Shown here: positions 1 to 5,508 of the stretch, in pieces
How the letters are laid out: each line of letters opens with the position of its first letter
Position numbering within the stretch: position 1 is the first letter of the stretch
Assembly: GCA_041484845.1 (NCBI GenBank)
Contig: JBGPIK010000429.1
Coordinates: 1 to 5,759, forward strand
Direction of reading: 5' to 3'
Origin: JBGPIK01 sp041484845
GTDB lineage: Bacteria; Desulfobacterota; Binatia; UBA9968
DNA length: 5,759 nucleotides
Program-made: the position numbers and the translations under genes
The notes under the pieces: generated by a model
Databases searched by the model: none
What the model was told of the DNA's origin: nothing
The model's input: the letters and a program-made list of their open reading frames with translations, nothing else

Positions 1-1
1 A

Positions 2-1789
2 TCTAAAGGTAATCCTGAGATTTGGGCGGCGGGCGTCGGCAGCAAGAGCAAAGCGCAATATGGATCCGACTTGATGGTGGAAGTCTTACGCGAGCTGGGA
101 ATCAAATATATCGCGTTGAATCCGGGCGCGAGCTACCGCGGCTTGCACGACTCCATCGTCAATTTCGAGCCGGGCAAAGGCCCGGAGATAATCCTGTGCA
201 CGCACGAAGAGATTGCCGTGGCGCTGGCGAACGGCTACGCACGCGCTACGGGCGAGATTATGGCCACGGGCCTGCACAATATCGTCGGGTTGCAACACGC
301 GTGTATGGCGATCTTCAACGCCTGGTGCGACCGCACGCCGATCTTGAATCTGGGCGGTGGCGGCCCGCAAAACGCCACTAACCGCCGCTCCACCGATTGG
401 GTGCATACCGCGCTCGTTCAAGGCGCCATGGTGCGTGAGTTTGTCAAGTATGACGACCAACCGAACTCCGTTGACGCGGTGCCGCAATCTTTCCTAAAGG
501 CCTATCGGATCGCTATGACCGAACCTAAAGGTCCGGTTTATATTTGCCTCGATACCGACGTGCAGGAGCGCAAAATTACCTCGCCGATGATTGTGCCTCA
601 CGCGCAGCTCTATCGCGCGGCTGCGGGACCGGCGGCCAACCCGGATTCACTGCGCCGGGCTTCCCAGTTGTTGGCGGAAGCACAGTGGCCCGTGATCGTC
701 GCGGGGGAGCTCGGACGTAATCCGAAAGCGTTGCCGCCGATGTTGGATATCGCCGAAACCCTGGGCGCGGCGGTGATCGACGCGGATGGCCGATACGCTT
801 TTCCCAGCACCCATCCGTTGAATCTCACCAACGCACGCGAAGAGGCATTGCGTAATGCCGACGTGGTGCTCGCGCTCGATGTTCCAAGTCTCGGCGTGCC
901 GCTCGGACCCTCCGTGCGCGAACGGGGCAATTTTGCGCCGGTGATTCCGCCAAGCTGCAAGGTTATTCATATCACTTTACTCGATCTTGAACGGCAGAGC
1001 TGGGTCAGCGACGCGATGTGGCTCTTGCCGGTGCACGTGCCGATTGCCGCCGATACCGCGGTGGCGTTGCCGCCATTGCTCGAGCAGATTCGGGAGCGGC
1101 AAAGCGCCAACGATGATGCCCAACGGCAAGTTCAAGAGCGGCGCAAAAAAGTTGAAGCGATTTATTATGAAACAAAGAAAAAGAGCCAGGCGTGGATCGA
1201 AAAAACCTGGGATGAAAAACCGATCTCACAGGCGCGCCTCTTCGGTGAGATCAACCGGCGGGTCAAAGATCAATCATGGGCGCTGGTGTGCGCGCATGGG
1301 CGGCGCTGGCGCGAGGTGATCGAAGTTACCGAACCGGCCCACGGCATCGGTGGCGGCAGGGGAGGGGGCGTGGGCTACGGGCTGCCGTCTTCGATCGGCG
1401 CGGCCCTCGGCCACAAAGGCAGCGGCCGGCTGTGCGTCAGCATTCTCGGCGACGGTGACTTTCTAATGACATCCAACGCTTTATGGACCGCCGCTAAGTA
1501 TCAGATTCCGCTGCTGGTTGTCGTGCTCAACAATCGATCGTACTACAACGATGAGGAGCATCAGGAACGCATGGCCAGATGGCGCCAGCGGCCGCTGGAA
1601 AACAAAGGAATCGGCATCCGCATCGAAGACCCGGCGCCGGACCTTGCGGCTATCGCGCGCGCCTTGAGCGTAGACGGATTCGGCCCGGTCACGGAACCGG
1701 ATCAGCTCGGTCCAACATTGGATAAAGCGATTGAGATCGTTCAGGAAGGGAAGCCCGCCGTAGTGGACGTCATCGCGCAGCCGCGGTAG
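2..1789 (+). CDS. Thiamine-diphosphate-dependent enzyme, acetolactate synthase-like, 5'-partial
   Basis: Large subunit-type enzyme of the acetolactate synthase / benzoylformate decarboxylase superfamily; substrate unknown. The frame stays open to the window edge, and the residues before the first candidate start (TTG at 71) already belong to the conserved YGSDLMVEVLRELG segment, so the gene begins outside the window. Numbering from TTG71, the N-terminal Pyr domain spans about 1-170 and has the HEE-x-NGYARATG motif; E46 sits where the cofactor-activating glutamate lies in this family. A central domain follows at about 185-335. A charged, probably helical linker (about 336-385) comes next, then the diphosphate-binding domain with a glycine-rich run (425-437), GDG at 460-462 and NN at 487-488, the usual Mg-ThDP spacing. 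After NN it reads RSYYNDEEHQ, not the canonical biosynthetic acetolactate synthase sequence, so I infer a catabolic or uncharacterised lyase/decarboxylase. It ends with TAG. No regulatory subunit gene follows. Confidence 0.9.
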   Translation, partial: SKGNPEIWAAGVGSKSKAQYGSDLMVEVLRELGIKYIALNPGASYRGLHDSIVNFEPGKGPEIILCTHEEIAVALANGYARATGEIMATGLHNIVGLQHACMAIFNAWCDRTPILNLGGGGPQNATNRRSTDWVHTALVQGAMVREFVKYDDQPNSVDAVPQSFLKAYRIAMTEPKGPVYICLDTDVQERKITSPMIVPHAQLYRAAAGPAANPDSLRRASQLLAEAQWPVIVAGELGRNPKALPPMLDIAETLGAAVIDADGRYAFPSTHPLNLTNAREEALRNADVVLALDVPSLGVPLGPSVRERGNFAPVIPPSCKVIHITLLDLERQSWVSDAMWLLPVHVPIAADTAVALPPLLEQIRERQSANDDAQRQVQERRKKVEAIYYETKKKSQAWIEKTWDEKPISQARLFGEINRRVKDQSWALVCAHGRRWREVIEVTEPAHGIGGGRGGGVGYGLPSSIGAALGHKGSGRLCVSILGDGDFLMTSNALWTAAKYQIPLLVVVLNNRSYYNDEEHQERMARWRQRPLENKGIGIRIEDPAPDLAAIARALSVDGFGPVTEPDQLGPTLDKAIEIVQEGKPAVVDVIAQPR

Positions 1790-1945
1790 TCGCGAGGAAT
1801 TTCGGCGAATAGTTTCAATCGATCGGCAGCGGAGCATAGACGGGTCGCAGTGCGGTGGTTTGGGAAACGCGGCGACGTGTGGCCGTGGACTTAAAAGGAG
1901 AAAACACTTCCGGCACGGTTTCCTCAACGACGAAGTTACATTGCC

Positions 1946-1974
1946 TTGACGCGGCTTATGGTATGAAGTATCGT
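1946..1974 (+). promoter_or_regulatory. Predicted sigma70 promoter of the mazEF-type module
   Basis: A TTGACG -35 box (1946-1951) lies 17 bases before TATCGT (1969-1974), a four-of-six match to the -10 consensus. It sits just upstream of the antitoxin gene, and the -10 falls inside the inverted repeat at 1959-1981. The 1790-1945 stretch before it shows no gene. Confidence 0.55.
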
Positions 1975-1981
1975 CATACCA
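1959..1981. promoter_or_regulatory. Perfect inverted-repeat operator candidate for the RHH antitoxin
   Basis: TGGTATGA (1959-1966) and TCATACCA (1974-1981) are exact reverse complements separated by 7 bases. The repeat covers the predicted -10 box and ends just before the ribosome binding site (GAGGTGAG, 1983-1990). Ribbon-helix-helix antitoxins generally repress their own operon by binding such palindromes, so I infer an autoregulatory operator; occupancy would block RNA polymerase directly. Confidence 0.65.
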
Positions 1982-1992
1982 CGAGGTGAGTC

Positions 1993-2235
1993 ATGGCAAG
2001 ATCCAAAGTTGCAATTTCCTTAGATGAATCCACCCTGGATCGTCTCGATCGACTGGTTAAGAAACAAGTCTTTCCCAACCGTAGCCAAGCCATCGAAGAA
2101 GCGGTTGCGGAGAAACTCGCGCGACTCGAGAAAAGTCGTCTAGCCCAAGAGTGCGCCAAGCTTGATCCTGCCTTTGAGAAGTCGCTTGCGGAAGAAGGGC
2201 TTTCTGAGGATTTAGCGGAATGGCCCGAATATTGA
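1993..2235 (+). CDS. Ribbon-helix-helix antitoxin of a MazEF-type module
   Basis: 80-residue DNA-binding antitoxin. The N-terminus has the RHH pattern: a short beta strand (KVAISL, residues 5-10), helix A (about 12-24), the turn FPNRS, and helix B (about 31-45, SQAIEEAVAEKLARL). The acidic tail (about 50-80, ending EWPEY) is the part that typically wraps around and neutralises the toxin. The start is supported by a strong GAGG ribosome binding site six bases upstream. The final 16 bases overlap the toxin reading frame that starts at 2220, the usual coupling in these operons. It should repress its own promoter through the palindrome at 1959-1981 and inhibit the MazF encoded next. The gene looks intact even though its toxin partner is broken, so it may now act alone or against related toxins elsewhere in the genome. 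The family assignment is firm; the partner assignment rests on the neighbour. Confidence 0.88.
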   Translation: MARSKVAISLDESTLDRLDRLVKKQVFPNRSQAIEEAVAEKLARLEKSRLAQECAKLDPAFEKSLAEEGLSEDLAEWPEY

Positions 2236-2558
2236 GGGGTGAAATCCGTTGGGCCGACTTGAATCCGGTACGAGGGTGAGAACAAGCAGGACAACGTCCA
2301 GTTTTGATTCTGAGCCAGGACGTTTTCAACGAACGCTCCGGAACGGTGATTGCCGTTGCTCTCACGAGTCAGACTCAACGCGCAGGCTTTCCTTTAACGC
2401 TCGAACTTCACGCCAAGGGGCTTCCAAAAAAGTCATGGGTCAAAATCAGCCAGATCCGAACGCTCGCGGTGGAGAGGATAGGAAAGGTGATCGGTCGGTC
2501 GTCTCCAGAGGAATTGGCTCAGGTGGTTGAGGGATTGAACGAGATTATCGGAACCTAA
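2220..2558 (+). pseudogene. mazF: MazF/PemK-family endoribonuclease toxin broken by an in-frame TGA
   Basis: MazF-type toxins cleave mRNA in the cytoplasm. From ATG 2220, overlapping the antitoxin by 16 bases, the frame reads MARILRGEIRWADLNPVRG, then TGA at 2277-2279, then EQAGQRPVLILSQDVFNERS and on to TAA at 2556-2558. Apart from the stop it is a complete 112-codon MazF. The stop replaces the variable residue between G and EQ (S19 in Bacillus subtilis MazF). The residues matching the catalytic Arg25 and Thr48 of that protein are R26 and T49 here, both downstream of the TGA. The next possible start, TTG at 2304, would omit R26 and the first strands, so a restarted product should be inactive. 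No other damage is visible, which suggests a recent nonsense mutation (or a sequencing error). The TAA lies inside the ACCTAAC core of the following attC-like site. Confidence 0.85.
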
Positions 2559-2631
2559 CCCGCGGCTTGATACGGACCTTCGGACCCGCTCGCTGGTGTT
2601 GTCCGTTCAGTCTGATAGCCAGAAGTTACTC
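2553..2631 (+). other. attC-like integron recombination site 1 (degenerate)
   Basis: ACCTAAC (2553-2559) matches the R'' consensus RYYYAAC. After six bases an L''-like arm (2566-2577) pairs with GTCCGTTCAG (2601-2610) over ten base pairs, leaving two extrahelical T residues on the left arm; extrahelical bases are a hallmark of folded attC sites. The right core, GTTACTC (2625-2631), keeps GTT but departs from GTTRRRY. Positions 2555-2593 match 4957-4995 at 33 of 39 bases, so this site is related to attC-like site 2. It fills the whole gap between mazF and the convergent lipoprotein gene, and both genes' stop codons lie in its end cores. It could alternatively act as a bidirectional terminator. 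Confidence 0.5.
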
Positions 2632-3438
2632 AGAACGGCGAGGAGAAAGCTGTTCATCTTCCTGAGCGGACGGTTCATCTCCGGTTGTGTTGCCCGGGCC
2701 GTTCAGAACAGCGTTCACCGCAGCTCTGGTTTGTACCATAGTGAATGTCTTTAGATTCCGGGACGGGAAAAAAGATGGCTCGCCGATGGTTTTGTAAAAT
2801 CCCTGAGCCTTGAGAGTCCGGTAAGTCTCTTTAAGCTGCCGGATACTTTCGTAACATTCATCCATAATGTAGCCGTGAGGGCAGCCCAAAAAGTGGTAAA
2901 GCTCATGAACCGTTACTTTCTCGCGCGAGAAAAACATATCATTCAGTAGGTCATCCGGGTGCGCTAGAGCCGCCACGACAAAGCCATGGGTTCCAGTTGA
3001 ATCATCTACGGCCCCTCTGACTTCAACCGCAGGCAACGGCACGAACAAACCGGCGGCCCAGAGAAGCGTATCTCGATAATCTCGTCCAACAAAAAAAATA
3101 ATCCGGTCACAACCATCACCTAAAGGGACCTTTACTAGGTCTTCCAAGATACCTCTGGCAGTAAATCCACCTCGCTTGTGATTCTCGAAAGATACGGGTC
3201 GGACAAAAAGGTTGTAGTTCTTCCCCTCGTCTGTGTTCCACGCCGCCAACAACTTTTCAGCGTAGGTTTGAGAAATATCTGCGTCCAGGAGAACACAAAA
3301 ACGCACCTCCTCAGGCGGACCAAAGTTCATCGTCTCTAGAACTTCGGGCCTATGTCTCCCAATAGTCGTGCATCCCTGCGCTAACACTAGAAGCAGTAGT
3401 CCATACCATCTTCGTATGCGACGACATCCAATTCTCAT
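2626..3438 (-). CDS. Predicted secreted lipoprotein with a metzincin zinc-protease motif
   Basis: 270 residues. The N-terminus is a lipoprotein-like signal peptide: basic residues to 10, a hydrophobic core (11-20), and a lipobox-like AQGC with C23 as the likely lipidated cysteine. Q at -2 is unusual, so lipidation is probable, not certain. H178-E179-x-x-H182-x-x-G185-x-x-H188 exactly fits the metzincin zinc-binding motif HExxHxxGxxH, and M192 four residues later could be the Met-turn, an unusually short connection. Three cysteines (110, 186, 195) could be structural. The last 25 or so residues are polar and probably disordered. I infer an envelope-anchored or extracellular metallopeptidase; I do not recognise a named family and the substrate is unknown. 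The gene converges on mazF, opposite to the surrounding plus-strand genes. No clear ribosome binding site precedes the ATG. Confidence 0.75.
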   Translation of the reverse strand: MRIGCRRIRRWYGLLLLVLAQGCTTIGRHRPEVLETMNFGPPEEVRFCVLLDADISQTYAEKLLAAWNTDEGKNYNLFVRPVSFENHKRGGFTARGILEDLVKVPLGDGCDRIIFFVGRDYRDTLLWAAGLFVPLPAVEVRGAVDDSTGTHGFVVAALAHPDDLLNDMFFSREKVTVHELYHFLGCPHGYIMDECYESIRQLKETYRTLKAQGFYKTIGEPSFFPSRNLKTFTMVQTRAAVNAVLNGPGNTTGDEPSAQEDEQLSPRRSE

Positions 3439-3756
3439 AGGGTTGGCAGTTTCTGTAAGAGCTTGTGTCCTGCCGCAGAACCGCAGCGGCGAAACTATTG
3501 CGAGCCCACCTAAGCTAGCGTGACCGCCTATAAATTAGCTCCTAATCAATATTGAAGGCGGTTGTCAACGAACCCATAATATTGTTTTTCGAACCTTTCC
3601 CTTGGGCGAAGGTGTAGACCAGAAGAACCAAAATGCCGTGGAGTGCCTTTTAATTATCCTCCGCCACCGGGTCTATGTCAGTATACGGCGCCGAATCGGT
3701 GGTGTATGGCACGATGCGCATTAACCCTTGACTCAGTTCGCGATGGAAGATAGTGA
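3439..3756. other. Intergenic stretch without a supported gene
   Basis: About 318 bases between the divergent lipoprotein gene and the transposase remnant. It holds two stem-loop candidates: ACCGCCT / AGGCGGT, enclosing an inner ATTAG / CTAAT hairpin (around 3520-3562), and CCACCG (3664-3669) / CGGTGG (3697-3702). A plausible plus-strand promoter is TTGAAG (3552-3557), 17 bases, CATAAT (3575-3580). TTGACA also occurs on the minus strand near 3562-3567, facing the lipoprotein gene, but its matching -10 is poor. I see no convincing coding potential. Confidence 0.5.
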
Positions 3757-3783
3757 GGGACGCTGTTGACTAAGTGGACAAGC
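3757..3783 (+). repeat. Left copy of the direct repeat flanking the transposase remnant
   Basis: This 27-base segment (GGGACGCTGTTGACTAAG plus nine more bases) matches 4103-4129 at 23 of 27 positions in the same orientation. It lies about 40 bases before the transposase ATG. Its position suggests an end or REP-like sequence of a RAYT element. Confidence 0.65.
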
Positions 3784-3821
3784 ATAAAGTATGGAGAAGA
3801 ACATCCAGGGTAGCGTATCGT

Positions 3822-4115
3822 ATGCCGAGGCAAGCAAGACTCGACAGTCCAGGGACACTGCACCACGTGATGATCCGAGGCATTGAACAGCGGCGTATCG
3901 TCGACGACGATACGGATCGAAGGGACTTTGTGCGACGACTCGGATCCTTGGCGGAGGAAACCAGGACGCCGATCTATGCGTGGGCGTTGATGACCAACCA
4001 TGCGCACTTGTTGCTTTGCAGCGGGGCCTTGGGATTGGCCAAATTTATGCGGCGACTGTTGACGGGTTATGCGGTGAGCTACAACCTACGGGAGCTTTTT
4101 AGGGGACGTTGTTGA
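3822..4115 (+). pseudogene. 3'-truncated REP-associated tyrosine transposase (Y1/HUH family) remnant
   Basis: 97 residues corresponding to the front part of a RAYT-type transposase, which acts on single-stranded DNA hairpins. The opening MPRQARLDSPGTLHHVMIRG, the segment RRDFVRRLGSL, and YAWALMTNHAHLLL are characteristic of the family; H60-A61-H62 forms the HUH metal-binding pair. Full-length relatives run to about 200-330 residues and carry the nucleophilic tyrosine further on. Here the protein ends shortly after VSYNLR, reading into the right-hand direct repeat, where TGA (4113-4115) stops it. The tyrosine is therefore missing and the product should not transpose. ATG 3822 was chosen because homologues start with this MPR sequence; an in-frame GTG at 3774 lies within the left repeat. 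Confidence 0.8.
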
Positions 4116-4129
4116 TTAACTTGACAAGC
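4103..4129 (+). repeat. Right copy of the direct repeat, fused to the transposase 3' end
   Basis: It matches 3757-3783 at 23 of 27 bases and includes the palindrome CTTGACAAG (4120-4128). The transposase frame enters it and stops inside, marking the deletion or recombination joint. The following 4130-4263 stretch shows no gene I can support. Confidence 0.65.
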
Positions 4130-4263
4130 TCCTTAGGCGCCCGCTAACAATCGCAGGAAGCTGATGGGCCGTAGACAATCCGGCTTCACCGTCTTCGAAC
4201 CATTGCCAGCGGTCGGCGATGTCCCCCAGCACGGGCTGCAGCTTCTGTTTCTACGACCGCGTT

Positions 4264-4292
4264 TTGACAACGAGGGAGAACCCTGGTATACC
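4264..4292 (+). promoter_or_regulatory. Predicted sigma70 promoter of the RelE/HigB-type module
   Basis: A consensus TTGACA (4264-4269), a 17-base spacer and TATACC (4287-4292). The -10 overlaps an 8-base palindrome GGTATACC (4285-4292) that could be an operator. Transcription would begin near 4299, leaving a leader of only about a dozen bases before the toxin ATG and no clear ribosome binding site. Confidence 0.55.
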
Positions 4293-4311
4293 TAATCTGG
4301 CATGTCAATGC

Positions 4312-4650
4312 ATGGGTGACAAAACCATCGTATGGATCGGCTCGTCGCGTGATGATGTACGTCGGTTTCCGCGGGAAGCGCGGCGCAAGGCGGGCTTAGA
4401 GTTGCGAGCTGTGCAAAGGGGACAAGAGCCAACCGACTTCAAGCCTATTCCCTCGGTCGGTCCCGGCGTCTACGAAATCCGCATTCATGTTCACGATGCC
4501 TATCGTGTTTTTTATGTCGCTAAGTTTGAGGAGGCAATTTATGTACTCCACGCGTTCCAAAAGAAAACGCAAAATACGGGCAAGCACGACATCGAAATTG
4601 GGCGGGAGCGTTATAGAACGGCCCAACGCCGTCGCCAGGCGCAGCCATAA
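4312..4650 (+). CDS. RelE/ParE-superfamily (HigB, phage Gp49-like) toxin
   Basis: 112-residue toxin of the Gp49-like branch of the RelE superfamily; family members usually cleave mRNA at the ribosome. Recognisable blocks are IVWIGSSRDDVRRFP (6-20), PGVYEIRI (51-58), DAYRVFYVAKFEEAIYVLHAF (62-82) and QKKTQ (83-87). The last two are the core strands and basic end typical of the family. ATG 4312 was chosen because GDKTIVWIG is where homologues begin and the length is then normal (about 110-120); the frame is open further upstream to 4219, but that reaches past the promoter at 4264-4292. Toxin-first order, with an XRE antitoxin after it, is typical of HigBA-like modules. The frame looks intact, so unlike the mazF copy this toxin may be functional. 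The exact RNA target cannot be read from sequence. Confidence 0.88.
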   Translation: MGDKTIVWIGSSRDDVRRFPREARRKAGLELRAVQRGQEPTDFKPIPSVGPGVYEIRIHVHDAYRVFYVAKFEEAIYVLHAFQKKTQNTGKHDIEIGRERYRTAQRRRQAQP

Positions 4651-4924
4651 AGCCAAGGGAACACAGCTTACCTACGGCAGTGATAACGTATTTGAGGATG
4701 TGGGATTTGAGGCAGAGGAGGCAGCGAATCTGAAGGTGAGGGCCGACTTGCTGCTGGACTTGCGAGAGTACATTCGCGCGCGTGGGTGGACTCAGGCTGA
4801 GGCGGCTGCTTTCTTTGGCGAGACACAGCCACGCATCAGTAATTTGCTGAAGGGAGAGATCAGCCGTTTCAGCATCGACAAGCTGATCAATATGCTCGCA
4901 CGTGCGGGGATACGGTACGCCTAG
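4541..4924 (+). CDS. XRE-family helix-turn-helix antitoxin (HigA-like), start uncertain
   Basis: 127 residues from ATG 4541. The HTH lies at about residues 70-110: LREYIRARGWTQAEAAAFFG, then TQPRISNLLKGE, with T84-Q85 opening the scaffold helix and QPRISNLL as recognition helix. YGSDNVFEDVGF (45-56) is the segment that starts the body of Gp49-partner antitoxins. It should neutralise the upstream toxin and repress the shared promoter. The start is a real question: ATG 4541 has a near-perfect GAGGAGG ribosome binding site (4528-4534, six bases away) but overlaps the toxin by 110 bases and adds about 40 basic, low-complexity residues compared with typical relatives. Alternatives are TTG at about 4598, GTG 4700, or ATG 4487 with no good ribosome binding site. 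The HTH assignment is secure. Confidence 0.8.
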   Translation: MYSTRSKRKRKIRASTTSKLGGSVIERPNAVARRSHKAKGTQLTYGSDNVFEDVGFEAEEAANLKVRADLLLDLREYIRARGWTQAEAAAFFGETQPRISNLLKGEISRFSIDKLINMLARAGIRYA

Positions 4925-4954
4925 AAACCGAGCCGCGGGCAGCTTAAGAAAAGG

Positions 4955-5036
4955 GTCTAACATCCGGCTTGACACAGACCTTCAGACCCGCTCGCAATGC
5001 TCGCGCGCCTCGGCTGCTCAGTTTAAAACGTTAGAG
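4955..5036 (+). other. attC-like integron recombination site 2
   Basis: R'' is GTCTAAC (4955-4961), a perfect RYYYAAC. R' is GTTAGAG (5030-5036), matching GTTRRRY except the last base, with crossover expected after G5030. The inner arms are weak: CTTGA (4968-4972) can pair with TCAG (5018-5021) with an extrahelical T, and CAG (4975-4977) with CTG (5014-5016). The left half shares 33 of 39 bases with attC-like site 1. It lies 30 bases after the XRE antitoxin stop codon and 6 bases before the next gene's ATG, the normal place for a cassette junction. Confidence 0.65.
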
Positions 5037-5502
5037 CGCGACATGAACGCCAAGCCATTCCGAGCCAAGTACGTCTCCGCATCGGAGAATGGTGATTACT
5101 ACCACGTCGCGTTCGAAAATACCGATCCAGCCGGCGATGCGGCCGACGTCGATATCCCCGGCAGCCCTTATTTAGTTATTCAGCGCCAATTCGAAGACCC
5201 AGACGGTGGGCGATGCTACGTTGAAACTCATGACGAAGAATACATCGAGCATTTTCGCTTACGGACGGTTGAGTTCAGTCCAGCTCGCCTCCTTCTTGAA
5301 ATTGCGAGAGATCGGAAGAACAGAATCGAAGTGATCTTTGACATAGGGCAGTCCGAATTTGAGGAGGTGCAGCGCGTGATTGATATCATTTCCGGAAAGT
5401 CGAGTCCTGATGACGGGCACGCGCTCTAACTCACGGTGGAACGGACGGGCCACAGGCGCCGTGCTTCATCAACCTTCGCTGGCCCCCCGGTTCACCAAGT
5501 CG
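5031..5502 (+). mobile_element. Predicted integron gene cassette carrying one orphan gene
   Basis: In an integrated cassette the first bases after the crossover G complement the R'' near the cassette's own end, because the two meet to form attC in the excised circle. Here GTTAGAGCGCG (5030-5040) is the exact reverse complement of CGCGCTCTAAC (5420-5430), 11 of 11 bases. The cassette is about 472 bp, holds one gene in the usual orientation starting 12 bases in, and ends with attC-like site 3. Size, spacing and orientation are all typical of integron cassettes. No integrase gene is in the window. Confidence 0.75.
5043..5429 (+). CDS. Cassette-borne small protein of unknown function
   Basis: 128 residues. 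I do not recognise the family. The sequence alternates short beta-like stretches (FRAKYVSA, DYYHVAFE, PYLVIQRQFE, GRCYVETHD, FRLRTVEFS, ARLLLEIARD, RIEVIFDI) with polar turns, followed by a probable C-terminal helix (EFEEVQRVIDII). There is no signal peptide or membrane segment, and it is acidic overall, so a small soluble cytoplasmic protein is likely. ATG 5043 was chosen because upstream in-frame codons run through the attC-like site and the XRE gene; cassette genes typically start within a few bases of the junction. No strong ribosome binding site or promoter precedes it, so expression would depend on upstream transcription or a distant cassette promoter. The stop TAA (5427-5429) lies inside the R'' core. 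Confidence 0.75.
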   Translation: MNAKPFRAKYVSASENGDYYHVAFENTDPAGDAADVDIPGSPYLVIQRQFEDPDGGRCYVETHDEEYIEHFRLRTVEFSPARLLLEIARDRKNRIEVIFDIGQSEFEEVQRVIDIISGKSSPDDGHAL

Positions 5503-5508
5503 TTAACC
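5424..5508 (+). other. attC-like integron recombination site 3 (best formed)
   Basis: The order is R'' CTCTAAC (5424-5430), 4-base spacer, L'' GGTGGAAC (5435-5442), 47-base variable terminal structure, L' GTTCACC (5490-5496), 5-base spacer, R' GTTAACC (5502-5508). L'' and L' pair over seven bases with one extrahelical G on the L'' side, and TAAC pairs with GTTA in the R boxes. Inside, GGGCCA (5447-5452) pairs with TGGCCC (5480-5485). This is the classical attC architecture. R' deviates from GTTRRRY at the sixth base. The 85-nucleotide length is within the known attC range. Confidence 0.75.

Noticed and set aside
86..487. Minus-strand and other-frame open frames inside the ThDP enzyme gene (for example 86-487, 610-970 minus, 987-1319 plus)
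   Set aside because: They are shadows of a GC-rich gene with well-conserved motifs in its own frame; none has recognisable domains or ribosome binding sites.
2277..2279. TGA in mazF read as selenocysteine or as a sense codon in an alternative genetic code
   Set aside because: The position is a variable residue in MazF, not a catalytic cysteine site, and I see no SECIS-like hairpin. The antitoxin just upstream and the transposase remnant both appear to use TGA as an ordinary stop, and the GC-rich composition does not suggest a reassigned code.
3520..3562. ACCGCCT/AGGCGGT hairpin as an intrinsic terminator or attC
   Set aside because: The loop is long, no T tract follows directly, and the flanks lack RYYYAAC and GTTRRRY cores; it is only noted as a stem-loop.
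4130..4263. Possible coding remnant or extra attC (CGCTAAC at 4144-4150, CGTAGAC near 4170) between the transposase remnant and the toxin promoter
   Set aside because: CGCTAAC fails the R'' consensus, the second motif lacks the GTT core, and no paired L arms were found. A minus-strand translation looked vaguely protein-like but matched nothing I could name.
4902..5042. Upstream extension of the cassette gene to 4902
   Set aside because: The extra codons run through the end of the XRE antitoxin gene and the whole of attC-like site 2, and show no protein-like conservation; ATG 5043 fits cassette structure.
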